Below are positions 24,385-33,056 of a DNA stretch of 64,000 nt, one piece after another. Numbering within the stretch: position 1 is the stretch's first letter; each line of letters begins with the position of its first letter. The stretch comes from B18-G4 sp032250805. Its GTDB lineage: Bacteria; Bacteroidota; Bacteroidia; Bacteroidales; B18-G4. Both the position numbers and the translations under genes were made by a program. The notes under the pieces were generated by a model. It had not been told where the DNA came from and searched no databases. It was given only the letters and a program-made list of their open reading frames with translations. Location of the stretch: NCBI GenBank assembly GCA_032250805.1, contig JAVVEM010000003.1, positions 1-64,000 on the forward strand. The letters are read 5' to 3'.

Positions 24385-25995
24385 TTAATGTCCTCCTTCT
24401 TCTTTAGGTCCTTTTTTAATTACGGTTAACATGATCTTCAGCTCTGCGATCAATAAAATGGTGAAAGTAAATACGAACATCCAGAACGTGATCTGCACAT
24501 TGCCAGCGGTGTTTTTGGTAACTGCCGACAGGGTTGGCATCAGATCCTGGATCACCCAGGGCTGCCGCCCCATTTCTGCCAGCAGCCAGCCGAGCTGACC
24601 GGCCAGATAGGGCAGGGGAATGGCCAAAACGCCCAGCCAGAGGAGCCATTTCCGCTTTTCGATGGTGTTACGCAATACACTGCCGAGTGTAAGGATGAAG
24701 ATCAGGAGAAATAAACCTCCAAGGATCACCATCAGGTGGAATGAGTAAAATGCGACCGGCACGTTGGGAATGAGGTCGCCGGCATCATCATAATATCCAT
24801 AACCAAAATATGCAAAATGATTGTCGACCCAATCAGGATCAGAAAATAAAGCATATAAGGAATCAGCTTTTTCCATATAGGATAACCTTACCATTTCGCT
24901 TTCGAGGCTTTTTTCAGCCATATTTTTTGCTTCCTTATAATCGTGCAGGGCTTTGATGGCTATCCGGCCACGCTCCATACGTTCACCATATGGCAGAACA
25001 TTGTTTCCGTTATTATCAACATATCCATGGATAAGGTTCTTTATGCCTGGCACATAGGCTCCCGCTTCAAGGAAAGCCATGTACGAAAGCATGTTGGGGA
25101 TCTCGATCGAGAAGGCAAATTCCCGTTCATTGATATTATGCCTGTCGGGGTCAATTTTTTCCAGAAATCCGATCGCTACAAGCGGAGCATTGGTTTGTCC
25201 TTCATACATCCCCTCCATGGCGGCAAATTTCATGGGCTGCACACGGGCAATCACCCGCGCCGATTCGTCGCCGGAATAAATGTTTAGCAACGACATGATC
25301 AGGCCGAATACTGCGGCAACCACAATGCTGCGTTTGGCGAATATGGTGTGGCGTTTTTTGAGCAGGTACCATGAACTGATCCCAATCACAAAGATTGCTG
25401 CAAGCACGTAGCCCGAAGTAATAGTATGAAAAAATTTATTGATGGCGACAGGCGAGAAAAGTACTTCCCAGAAATTGATCATCTCATTTCTCGCTGTGTC
25501 GGGATTGAACTTCATGCCCACAGGCGATTGCATCCAGGCATTGGCTACCAGGATCCACAAGGCTGAAAGATTGGCACCGAAAGCTACCAGCCAGGTGGAG
25601 ACAAGGTGGAATCTCTTGCTTACCTTGTTCCATCCGAAAAACATCACGGCAATAAAGGTCGATTCCAGAAAAAATGCCATGATCCCTTCTATGGCAAGTG
25701 GTGCACCAAAAATATCACCCACAAACCAGGAGTAATTCGACCAGTTCGTTCCAAATTCAAATTCAAGAATGATCCCGGTGGCTACGCCGATGGCGAAATT
25801 GATCCCAAATAATGTCATCCAGAACCTGGTGATCTTTTTCCACTCAGGATTGCCTGTTTTTACATATATCGACTCCATTATGGCAATAATGAAAGCCAGA
25901 CCGAGGGTGAGCGGAACAAATATCCAGTGAAACATTGCTGTAACTGCAAACTGTAAACGCGACCAGTCGATCAATGCAAAATCAACATTTTCCAT
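24385..25995 (-). CDS. cydA: Cytochrome bd oxidase subunit I
   Basis: CydA carries the three haems and the quinol site of the bd oxidase. The 536-residue protein has H23 in FHWIFVPLTLG (haem ligand), a second conserved histidine in FFHTITSGYVLAA, the quinol-site motif KFAAMEG, the haem b558 methionine in FYSFHLMVILGG, and GRQPWVIQDLMPT near the C-terminus. It is preceded by a DUF4492 gene 4 bases away and followed by cydB. The bd oxidase beside a caa3-type oxidase suggests a facultative or microaerophilic respiratory life style. Confidence 0.97.
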   Translation of the reverse strand: MENVDFALIDWSRLQFAVTAMFHWIFVPLTLGLAFIIAIMESIYVKTGNPEWKKITRFWMTLFGINFAIGVATGIILEFEFGTNWSNYSWFVGDIFGAPLAIEGIMAFFLESTFIAVMFFGWNKVSKRFHLVSTWLVAFGANLSALWILVANAWMQSPVGMKFNPDTARNEMINFWEVLFSPVAINKFFHTITSGYVLAAIFVIGISSWYLLKKRHTIFAKRSIVVAAVFGLIMSLLNIYSGDESARVIARVQPMKFAAMEGMYEGQTNAPLVAIGFLEKIDPDRHNINEREFAFSIEIPNMLSYMAFLEAGAYVPGIKNLIHGYVDNNGNNVLPYGERMERGRIAIKALHDYKEAKNMAEKSLESEMVRLSYMEKADSLYALFSDPDWVDNHFAYFGYGYYDDAGDLIPNVPVAFYSFHLMVILGGLFLLIFILTLGSVLRNTIEKRKWLLWLGVLAIPLPYLAGQLGWLLAEMGRQPWVIQDLMPTLSAVTKNTAGNVQITFWMFVFTFTILLIAELKIMLTVIKKGPKEEGGH

Positions 25996-25999
25996 AGTG

Positions 26000-26221
26000 C
26001 TAATTGGTTTTAGTAAGTTGTTCTATAACATGATCACTCCGCTCCTGATCAGAATTGAAGTTGGTTTTTAAGAAATCAGGGAAGAAAAACAGCTTCAGAA
26101 TGGCAAACATGATAAAAAGTTTGATCAGAATGATGATCCATAATCTTTTCCCGACCGGACTAAGATTCCTGAAACCGTCGTAGTAGAAGTTGAAAACCCT
26201 TACAAAGATATTTTTCTTCAT
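26000..26221 (-). CDS. DUF4492 small membrane protein
   Basis: A 73-residue protein with the DUF4492 pattern VFNFYYDGFRNLSPVGKRLWIIILIKLFIMFAILKLFFFPDFL: an amphipathic N-terminal segment and one long hydrophobic helix (about 24-47), then a polar tail. The family regularly precedes cydA in Bacteroidota and Campylobacterota (from memory), as here with a 4-base gap. It is probably an assembly or accessory factor of the bd oxidase. The function is not established. Confidence 0.9.
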   Translation of the reverse strand: MKKNIFVRVFNFYYDGFRNLSPVGKRLWIIILIKLFIMFAILKLFFFPDFLKTNFNSDQERSDHVIEQLTKTN

Positions 26222-26302
26222 ACTTTCCTGTACGTAAATTATAAAATTTCAGGCCATCATGACCCGCCATTCTGAACTATATATATTTTCCTGTCTGCGG
26301 TT

Positions 26303-26677
26303 TTATTCTGCCGGAGGGGCAGATTGATCATTGCTTTTCAGTATCTCAATCTTTGCCACCCCATAGCCCTTGCCTTCGATGGCAGCCTTAAAATCATCGA
26401 TATTTACTTTAGAAGGAGAATATTTTACTTTGGCCTGTTCATAATCGAGCGATACTGTAGCCTCTTCAACACCATCGATATCGGTGAGGGCCGAGTTGAC
26501 TGTTTTTTCACATGCAGCACAGTGCATGCCCGTAACATCAATCACTGCTACTTCGATATCATCCATCGGTGCAGTTGTTTGTTCAGTATTTTCCGCTTCA
26601 GTCTGACCTTTATTCGGTGCGCTGTTGCATGCAGCAATCAGAATCACTGCAAAAAGGAGAATGAGAATTTTTTTCAT
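26303..26677 (-). CDS. Heavy-metal-associated (HMA) domain lipoprotein
   Basis: A 124-residue lipoprotein. The lipobox is IAAC with the lipid cysteine at residue 16-17, followed by a Thr/Glu-rich linker and one ferredoxin-like HMA domain. The metal site is MHCAAC (CxxC) in IDVTGMHCAACEKTVNSAL, the copper-chaperone consensus. A free-standing envelope HMA lipoprotein transcribed divergently from a SCO/cytochrome oxidase operon suggests a role in copper delivery or buffering for CuA/CuB assembly; this is inference. A -7 box TAGCTTTG is at 26706-26713. Confidence 0.88.
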   Translation of the reverse strand: MKKILILLFAVILIAACNSAPNKGQTEAENTEQTTAPMDDIEVAVIDVTGMHCAACEKTVNSALTDIDGVEEATVSLDYEQAKVKYSPSKVNIDDFKAAIEGKGYGVAKIEILKSNDQSAPPAE

Positions 26678-26705
26678 ACAGGTAGAATTGTGGTTAAGTT
26701 TGTAA

Positions 26706-26713
26706 CAAAGCTA
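26706..26713 (-). promoter_or_regulatory. Putative -7 box of the HMA lipoprotein gene
   Basis: TAGCTTTG on the minus strand, an exact TAnnTTTG match, 28 bases before ATG 26677. No -33 TTG at 19-21 bases. Confidence 0.5.
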
Positions 26714-26782
26714 ATAAATTTATCTTAAATCTGATCGATCGCCACTGATAATAATCCCGGATACTTACGGACAGGATCAACC

Positions 26783-26794
26783 TCAGCATGCTGA
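26783..26794. promoter_or_regulatory. 12-bp palindrome in the divergent HMA/SCO region
   Basis: TCAGCATGCTGA is a perfect palindrome in the 319-base region between two divergent genes concerned with copper and cytochrome oxidase. It could be an operator; nothing else supports it. Confidence 0.35.
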
Positions 26795-26921
26795 ACCGCA
26801 TATGGCATTTGGGACCCCTTATTTAGGATTATTACAAATACAGTATTTTTTAAGTAAATATGTAGATGATTTTATAATTTTGGAAACGGGTACTTCATTG
26901 CCTGTATTTGGTATTGAAGTA

Positions 26922-26990
26922 TAATCGGAATGATAACCGATTGAATCGGTTTTTTATTATTTTTGGATGGAAAACAATCTTTAACCGATT
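26922..26990 (+). promoter_or_regulatory. Repeated AACCGATT half-sites upstream of the cytochrome oxidase operon
   Basis: A 17-base palindrome, AACCGATTGAATCGGTT (26935-26951), is accompanied by AATCGG at 26922-26927 and a further AACCGATT at 26983-26990, seven bases before the SCO start codon. A -7-like box TATTTTTG (26958-26965) lies between the palindrome and the last half-site. The palindrome followed by T-runs could also act as a small terminator hairpin. The repeated half-sites around a promoter favour an operator. Confidence 0.55.
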
Positions 26991-26996
26991 AATTAT

Positions 26997-27776
26997 ATGA
27001 AAAAGTTTTTACTGCTTATCCTGTCGTGTTCGCTTTTCTTTTCAATGCAGGCCCAATACATTGAGAACAGTGAGATGATCGGGATCTACGAAAAACTGGA
27101 TACTGTTCTTCCTGCCGACGCCCGGTTTTATACTGAACAGGGCGAGCTCGTCTCTCTTGTTTCGCTCATCGACAAGCCAAGTGTTCTTGTGCTGGTATAC
27201 TATACCTGTCCTGGCATTTGCAGTCCGCTGCTTGATGGCATAGCTGATGTTATCACAAGGATGGATCTTGAACTGGGCGAGGATTACCAGATACTCACTG
27301 TAAGTTTTAATCCTGAGGAAACTCCGGAACTGGCTCGCGACAAGAAGGTAAACTACGTGAAACAGGTGAAAAAAGAAATCAATGAAGAGGCATGGATGTG
27401 GCTTACTGGCGATAGTGCCAATATTCACACATTAACCAATAGTGTTGGATATCACTTTATTAAACAGGGTGAAGATTTTGTGCATGCGGCTGCGATCATC
27501 GCCATCAGCCCCGAAGCCAAGGTTACCCGTTACCTTTATGGTACATATTTTTTGCCTTTCGACCTGAAAATGGCAATCGTTGAAGCCTCGAAGGGACGTT
27601 CGGGCCCCACCATCAATAAGGTGCTTCAGTATTGTTTTTCGTATGATCCCGAGGGGAAGTCATATGTTTTTAATATAACCAAGGTTACGGCCACCCTGAT
27701 ATTGTTCTTTGTGGCAGTATTCTTTATCTATTTACTGTTCAGCAAGCGCAAGACTTTCACGAAAAAATTTAAATAA
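26997..27776 (+). CDS. SCO1/SenC-family copper chaperone, doubly membrane-anchored
   Basis: SCO proteins deliver copper to the CuA site of cytochrome oxidase subunit II. The 259 residues have an N-terminal signal/anchor, a thioredoxin-like domain with copper ligands C71 and C75 in TCPGIC, and H163 in DFVHAA as probable third ligand. An extra C-terminal transmembrane helix (about 231-250, ATLILFFVAVFFIYLLF) ends in a basic tail. First gene of the oxidase operon; its TAA directly abuts the ATG of subunit I. Its promoter region carries the AACCGATT repeats. Confidence 0.92.
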   Translation: MKKFLLLILSCSLFFSMQAQYIENSEMIGIYEKLDTVLPADARFYTEQGELVSLVSLIDKPSVLVLVYYTCPGICSPLLDGIADVITRMDLELGEDYQILTVSFNPEETPELARDKKVNYVKQVKKEINEEAWMWLTGDSANIHTLTNSVGYHFIKQGEDFVHAAAIIAISPEAKVTRYLYGTYFLPFDLKMAIVEASKGRSGPTINKVLQYCFSYDPEGKSYVFNITKVTATLILFFVAVFFIYLLFSKRKTFTKKFK

Positions 27777-29387
27777 ATGAATATGGATAAAGCAAGCCAG
27801 GAACGCGAATACGTGAGTTTTTATGATGCCCGAAAGGGTATCGCCTCATGGATCTTTACCCACGACCATAAACGCATTGCCCTTTTGTATTTCTGGGGGG
27901 TGGTAGGTTTCTTTATTGTGGCTTTCCTACTCGGAATGCTAATGCGTTTGGAGCTGATTGCTCCGGGAGAGACCATCATGACCGCACAAATATATAACAG
28001 TGTGTTTACCTTGCATGGGGTGATCATGATCTTTTTGTTCATTATACCTGGTATTCCGGCTATTTTCGGAAACTTTGCACTACCCTTACTTATCGGGGCT
28101 CCTGATGTGGCTTTTCCCCGCCTGAACCTTGTTTCCTGGTATCTTTATCTGATCGGTGGCCTGCTGGCCCTGGGAACGCTTTTTTTTGGTGAAGGCCCTC
28201 CCGATACGGGCTGGACATTCTATGCTCCCTACAGTGTAAAAACAGGAACCAATGTTACGATAGCTGTGCTGGCCGCATTTATCCTCGGGTTTTCTTCCAT
28301 CCTTACAGGATTGAACTTCATCGTAACCATGCACCGCATGCGTTGCCCGGGCATGACCTGGTTTAAAATGCCTCTCTTCCCGTGGGCATTGTATGCTACT
28401 TCGTGGATACAGGTTCTTGCAACCCCCGTTATTGGGATCACTTTGCTTATGATCGTCGCAGAAAGAACCCTGGGCGTTGGCTTCTTTGATCCGGCTATCG
28501 GCGGCGACCCCATTCTCTACCAGCACCTTTTCTGGATCTATTCGCATCCGGCAGTCTATATCATGGTGCTTCCTGCCATGGGCATCGTTTCCGAGATCAT
28601 CCCCACCTTTGCAAAGAAATCGATCTTTGGATACAAGGCCATCGTTTATTCCAGTCTTGCAATAGCCTTTGTCGGTTATTTTGTCTGGGGTCATCATATG
28701 TATACTTCGGGTATGAGCGGAGCGGCGCTGATCTTCTTCTCGCTGCTTACCTTTTTGGTAGCTGTTCCGAGCGGAGTGAAAGTATTTAACTGGGTAGCCA
28801 CACTTTATAAGGGTTCTATTGACCTTCAGCCTCCTTTTTGGTATGTGATCGCATTTATCTTCCAGTTTATGATTGGCGGCCTTACCGGGCTTGTCGTGGG
28901 CTCACTTGCTACCGATGTGCATGTGCATGATACCTATTTTGTGGTTGCTCACTTCCATTACGTGATGTTCGGCGCTACCGGCTTCGTTTTTTTCGGTGCA
29001 ATTCATTATTGGTTCCCCAAGATCTGGGGCAGGATGTATAACAAGCGAAGGGCAAATGTGGCCCTGATCTTTCTGGTAATCGGATTCAATACCCTGTATT
29101 TCCCACTCTTTATTGTTGGCCTGATGGGAATGCCACGAAGGTATTACGATTATTTGCCGGAATTTACATCAATGAACGTGATATCAACCGTGGGATCATT
29201 TATTCTCGCATTAGGTCTTCTGCTAATGATCATTAATCTGATCAAAGGCGGACGCACAGGCGAAAAAGCGCCTAAAAACCCATGGGGAGGAAAAACACTC
29301 GACTGGCAAACCGATTCACCCCCAACGCTTTATAATTTCGACGAAACTCCCATCGTAACAGAGGGACCCTACGTATATAACAAGTAA
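27777..29387 (+). CDS. ctaD: Cytochrome c oxidase subunit I, haem-copper A2-like
   Basis: The catalytic subunit reduces oxygen to water at the haem a3-CuB centre and pumps protons. The 536 residues, about 12 helices, contain H80 (haem a), YSHPAVY at 255-261 (CuB H257 and cross-linked Y261), H306-H307 (CuB), and HDTYFVVAHFHYVM with H392 (haem a3) and H394 (haem a). YSHPAVY replaces the GHPEVY of mitochondrial-type enzymes: the glutamate of the D-channel is absent and YS marks the A2 subfamily. Confidence 0.96.
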   Translation: MNMDKASQEREYVSFYDARKGIASWIFTHDHKRIALLYFWGVVGFFIVAFLLGMLMRLELIAPGETIMTAQIYNSVFTLHGVIMIFLFIIPGIPAIFGNFALPLLIGAPDVAFPRLNLVSWYLYLIGGLLALGTLFFGEGPPDTGWTFYAPYSVKTGTNVTIAVLAAFILGFSSILTGLNFIVTMHRMRCPGMTWFKMPLFPWALYATSWIQVLATPVIGITLLMIVAERTLGVGFFDPAIGGDPILYQHLFWIYSHPAVYIMVLPAMGIVSEIIPTFAKKSIFGYKAIVYSSLAIAFVGYFVWGHHMYTSGMSGAALIFFSLLTFLVAVPSGVKVFNWVATLYKGSIDLQPPFWYVIAFIFQFMIGGLTGLVVGSLATDVHVHDTYFVVAHFHYVMFGATGFVFFGAIHYWFPKIWGRMYNKRRANVALIFLVIGFNTLYFPLFIVGLMGMPRRYYDYLPEFTSMNVISTVGSFILALGLLLMIINLIKGGRTGEKAPKNPWGGKTLDWQTDSPPTLYNFDETPIVTEGPYVYNK

Positions 29388-29396
29388 ATAAAATTT

Positions 29397-30029
29397 ATGA
29401 ATACTACAGCATCACAAACTGAACAGGGTGGTCATGTAATGCACAGGGATGATGAAGGCTCACGCATGGGCATGTGGCTGTTCCTCTTTACCGAGGTAAT
29501 ACTTTTCGGAGGCCTTTTTACTGTATATGCGGTATACCGCTATATGCACCCGCAAGCCTTTCACGCTGCATCGGACCAGCTTAACCTGGTATTCGGTGCC
29601 GTGAACACGGTTGTGCTTCTCACCAGCAGCCTTACCGTGGCCCTGGCCATATCGGCCATGCAAATGGGAAAACGCAAACATGCATTGATATTCCTGGGCA
29701 TTACAATACTGGCTGCCCTTACCTTTATGGTGAACAAATACTTTGAGTGGGGTGCCAAGATCGAGCATGGACTCTTTCCGGGTACGGAACATTTTTTTGA
29801 ACTCAGTCATGGCGAATCGCAGTTTTTTTATCTGTATTATTTCATGACCGGCCTGCATGGCCTGCACGTTGTTGTCGGGGCCATATTGCTTGCCATTATG
29901 GGAATTGGGATTGCACAGCGAAAGATCACCCGCGATAATTACACCTTCCTTGAAAATAGTGGCCTGTACTGGCATCTTGTTGATGTAATTTGGATATTCC
30001 TGTTTCCTTTATTATACCTGATAAAATAA
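29397..30029 (+). CDS. ctaE: Cytochrome c oxidase subunit III
   Basis: A 210-residue membrane protein of the COX3 family with about five helices. Characteristic segments are MGMWLFLFTEVILFGGLF near the N-terminus, FFYLYYFMTGLHGLHVVVGAILL, and the C-terminal YWHLVDVIWIFLFPLLYL. It stabilises the oxidase core. It lies 9 bases after subunit I and 7 before subunit IV, within one operon. Confidence 0.94.
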   Translation: MNTTASQTEQGGHVMHRDDEGSRMGMWLFLFTEVILFGGLFTVYAVYRYMHPQAFHAASDQLNLVFGAVNTVVLLTSSLTVALAISAMQMGKRKHALIFLGITILAALTFMVNKYFEWGAKIEHGLFPGTEHFFELSHGESQFFYLYYFMTGLHGLHVVVGAILLAIMGIGIAQRKITRDNYTFLENSGLYWHLVDVIWIFLFPLLYLIK

Positions 30030-30036
30030 TCTGATT

Positions 30037-30321
30037 ATGAGTGAACACGAAACACATATAGTAAGCTATAAGAGTAATGTCCTGATATGGATCGATCTGC
30101 TCATCCTCACATTTGTGACTGTTGAGATCGCACAATTCGATTTTCACGACCTTACCGTGGTGATCGCACTGATGGTGGCGAGCATGAAGACATACCTGGT
30201 CGGATATTTCTTTATGCATCTTAAATTTGAAAACGTAATGTTCAGGATTTTCGCTGGAATAATGGCATTCATCTTTATTTCCGTTTTGGCAGTATTATTC
30301 TTTGATTATTCATACAGATAG
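30037..30321 (+). CDS. Cytochrome c oxidase subunit IV-type protein
   Basis: A 94-residue protein with three hydrophobic helices (LIWIDLLILTFVTVEIAQF; VVIALMVASMKTYLVGYFFMHLKF; FRIFAGIMAFIFISVLAVLFF). KTYLVGYFFMHLKFE is the hallmark of the prokaryotic COX4/CyoD family. It is an assembly or stabilising subunit. It lies between subunits III and II. Confidence 0.9.
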   Translation: MSEHETHIVSYKSNVLIWIDLLILTFVTVEIAQFDFHDLTVVIALMVASMKTYLVGYFFMHLKFENVMFRIFAGIMAFIFISVLAVLFFDYSYR

Positions 30322-30332
30322 GAGGAAAGCAT

Positions 30333-31268
30333 ATGTACTCAGGCGCATCAAATTTTGTTGAAGGGGTCGACACTGCCTTTATGGTGATTATCGGCATTTC
30401 CGTTTTCCTGCTGATAGCCATTACGGCTGTAATGATATATTTTATTATCAGATATAACAAAAAAAGGCACCCCAGGGCTGCAAACATTGAGGGAAATAAC
30501 TGGCTGGAGTTTATCTGGACACTCATTCCCACCATCATTGTCCTGCTGATGTTCTGGTATGGATATATCGGATATGCACCCATGAAGCAGGTTCCTGATG
30601 ATGCTATGGAAATTACGGTTATTGGCAGGATGTGGAGCTGGACTTTTGAATACGATAATGGCCGGAAAAGCGACAGGCTTGTGGTGCCACATAATAAACC
30701 TGTAAAACTCGACCTGGTATCGCAGGATGTGCTGCATAATTTGTATATCCCGGCATTCAGGATAAAAGAGGATGTTGTTCCGGGAGGAAATAATTATATG
30801 TGGTTTATTGCTCAGAAACAGGGATCATACGACATCCTTTGTGCCGAATATTGCGGATTAAGGCATTCATACATGATCACCAAGCTGGAGGTTGTCTCGC
30901 CCGGGGAATTTGACGAATGGTATACACTTCCTCCCGACAGCATGATGAACCAGGCCGACATGTGGTACGAGATCACCCGGGCAAATGGCTGTATCGGATG
31001 CCATTCAACCGATGGCAGCAAACTGGTGGGGTCAAGTTTTAAAGACCTCTACGGAGCACAAAAGGTTATCATCGTTGATGGTGAGGAGAAAACAATCACC
31101 GTTGATAAACCTTACCTGCGAAAATCTATTTATGAGCCTAATGCAGAGATCGTTAAGGGGTATATGGTAGGCGTAATGCCATCATATAAGGATCAGATCA
31201 GCGACGAGGATGTTGAAAAGATCATCCTTTATATCAAATCACTTTCCAATGCCGGAACAGAGGAGTAA
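30333..31268 (+). CDS. ctaC: Cytochrome c oxidase subunit II fused to cytochrome c (caa3 type)
   Basis: A 311-residue subunit with two N-terminal helices and a periplasmic CuA cupredoxin domain. The CuA ligands are H135 and C170-x3-C174-x3-H178-x2-M181 (CAEYCGLRHSYM). The fused C-terminal cytochrome c domain has CIGCH at 220-224 and a likely axial methionine in GVMPSYKD. An AGGAGG Shine-Dalgarno-like word (30320-30325), rare in this genome, precedes the start. The fused haem makes this a caa3-type oxidase accepting electrons from a cytochrome c or directly from a donor complex. Confidence 0.96.
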   Translation: MYSGASNFVEGVDTAFMVIIGISVFLLIAITAVMIYFIIRYNKKRHPRAANIEGNNWLEFIWTLIPTIIVLLMFWYGYIGYAPMKQVPDDAMEITVIGRMWSWTFEYDNGRKSDRLVVPHNKPVKLDLVSQDVLHNLYIPAFRIKEDVVPGGNNYMWFIAQKQGSYDILCAEYCGLRHSYMITKLEVVSPGEFDEWYTLPPDSMMNQADMWYEITRANGCIGCHSTDGSKLVGSSFKDLYGAQKVIIVDGEEKTITVDKPYLRKSIYEPNAEIVKGYMVGVMPSYKDQISDEDVEKIILYIKSLSNAGTEE

Positions 31269-32124
31269 GGGCGCCAGCCTTGCTGCGATCGTCGAATTAG
31301 CCAAAGTCAGGATCACCATTGCCGTGACCCTGAGCACACTTACCGGTTATATTTTATATTCTGGTGTGATCGATGCGAAAGCATTATGGGCCTCGCTGGG
31401 TGTTTTCCTGCTGGCTTCTTCATCATCGGCCCTGAATCAATACCAGGAAAGAAAAACTGATGCCCTGATGACCCGCACGCGCAAACGTCCGCTGCCTTCC
31501 GGCAGGCTCAGTATTTCACAGGCTTTTTCGGTAATAATCCTTCTGTTTGTGGCCGGGAGCATAATTCTTTACCTGCAAACAAATTTACTGAGCCTGGGAC
31601 TGGGAATGCTCACTTTTGTCTGGTATAATGCCTTTTATACTCCACTGAAGTACCGAACGGTATATGCTTTACTCATCGGGTCGGTAATTGGTGCCCTGCC
31701 ACCTGTGATCGGCTGGACAGCCGCCGGTGGTGAAATAACTGCGACACCAGCCTTATATCTGGCCTTTTTTATCTATCTCTGGCAGGTTCCCCATTTTATC
31801 CTTTTACTTCTCATGTACGGAGATGATTACAGGAAAGCCGGATTACCTGTACTGACAACTTATTTTAGCCATGTCGGGGTGCAGCGGATCATGTTCGTGT
31901 GGATAAACGGCACCATGATTACAGGATTTATGCTCCCCTTTATATGCCGTTTGGATTATTTGGTGTCAATACTCCTGATGTTTGTATTATCTGCAGGGCT
32001 CCCCCTGTCGATGCTTTTGTTCGTTTTAACAAAAACGTATTTCAACCCTAAGCGTGCTTTTATCCTTATGAATGTTTACCTATTGCTGGTTATGGTCATT
32101 ATTTCAATCGACCGCCTGCTATAA
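31249..32124 (+). CDS. ctaB: Protohaem IX farnesyltransferase (haem O synthase)
   Basis: CtaB/CyoE converts haem B to haem O for haem-copper oxidases. The 291-residue polytopic protein has the prenyltransferase motif NQYQERKTDALMTRTRKRPLP with the Mg/diphosphate-binding residues, plus YTPLKYRT and IGALPPVIGWTAAGG. ATG 31249 was chosen; it lies inside the end of subunit II with a 20-base overlap. Upstream starts would add unrelated residues encoded by subunit II sequence. No haem A synthase (ctaA) is in the window. Confidence 0.94.
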   Translation: MPEQRSKGASLAAIVELAKVRITIAVTLSTLTGYILYSGVIDAKALWASLGVFLLASSSSALNQYQERKTDALMTRTRKRPLPSGRLSISQAFSVIILLFVAGSIILYLQTNLLSLGLGMLTFVWYNAFYTPLKYRTVYALLIGSVIGALPPVIGWTAAGGEITATPALYLAFFIYLWQVPHFILLLLMYGDDYRKAGLPVLTTYFSHVGVQRIMFVWINGTMITGFMLPFICRLDYLVSILLMFVLSAGLPLSMLLFVLTKTYFNPKRAFILMNVYLLLVMVIISIDRLL

Positions 32125-32225
32125 CAGTGATTGCGGGCTGCCGGCAGCAGAGTTCCCGGTTAAACCTGATCGATTTCTTTCGTATTATTCATAAGAATGA
32201 AGTATCTTAGTAAAAAATACCTGCG

Positions 32226-32993
32226 ATGAATACGAATATGGCTGTATTGATCGACGGGGATAATATCCCCTCGGCATACATTAAAGAAATGATGGAAGAA
32301 ATTGCCAAGTATGGGAACCCTACAATAAAGAGGATCTATGGCGACTGGACAAAGCCCAGCCTGGTGAAATGGAAGAATATCCTGCTTGAAAATGCAATCA
32401 CACCCATTCAGCAATATGCCTATACCACAGGCAAAAATGCAACAGACTCGGCCATGATCATTGATGCTATGGATATATTATATTCAGGCAAGGTGAATGG
32501 GTTTTGCCTTGTATCGAGCGACAGCGACTTTACCCGTCTGGCTACCCGGCTGCGTGAAGCCGGAATGGAGGTGATCGGAATAGGGGAGAAGAAAACCCCC
32601 GGTCCTTTTATCGCTTCCTGCGATAAATTTATTTATATCGAGATACTCAAAACACGTACAAAAACTGAGGATCCTGATACCGGTGATATCAGGGTACAAG
32701 CTCCTGAGAATTTCGATAAGATCACACCGCAGGTGATCAGGTTAATAGAAACAACTGTTTCTGACCTGGCCGATGATGAGGGATGGGCATTTCTGGGAGA
32801 TGTGGGCAGCCTGCTGCAGAAGAAACAACCAAATTTTGATTCCCGTAATTTTGGATTTCAAAAGCTCACACCACTGATCGATTCAACCAACAGGTTTGAG
32901 ATCGAACAGCGTGAAAGCAGCCGGGGCCGGTCAAAACTCATTTATGTTAAAGTGAAGGAACGGCCATCTAAAAAAGGAAAAAAATCCAGATAA
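32226..32993 (+). CDS. NYN-domain protein with C-terminal LOTUS/OST-HTH
   Basis: A 255-residue protein. The N-terminal NYN domain (PIN-like RNase fold; about 5-140) shows the acidic residues of the family in VLIDGDNIPSAY, YGDWTKPSLVKW, TDSAMIIDAMDILYS and LVSSDSDFTRLATRLREAG. The C-terminal part (about 165-250) fits an OST-HTH/LOTUS RNA-binding winged helix (ITPQVIRLIETTVSDLADDEGWAFLGDVGSLLQ). It is a probable RNase or RNA-binding regulator of the LabA/DUF88 group. A near -7 box TATCTTAG (32203-32210) lies 15 bases before the ATG, so it is likely separate from the oxidase operon. Confidence 0.9.
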   Translation: MNTNMAVLIDGDNIPSAYIKEMMEEIAKYGNPTIKRIYGDWTKPSLVKWKNILLENAITPIQQYAYTTGKNATDSAMIIDAMDILYSGKVNGFCLVSSDSDFTRLATRLREAGMEVIGIGEKKTPGPFIASCDKFIYIEILKTRTKTEDPDTGDIRVQAPENFDKITPQVIRLIETTVSDLADDEGWAFLGDVGSLLQKKQPNFDSRNFGFQKLTPLIDSTNRFEIEQRESSRGRSKLIYVKVKERPSKKGKKSR

Positions 32994-33056
32994 ATTTGAA
33001 TTTCACAGAAAACTTGTTGCCGCTTTTGGTGCAAGCTGTGTACCTGCATGAAGAAT

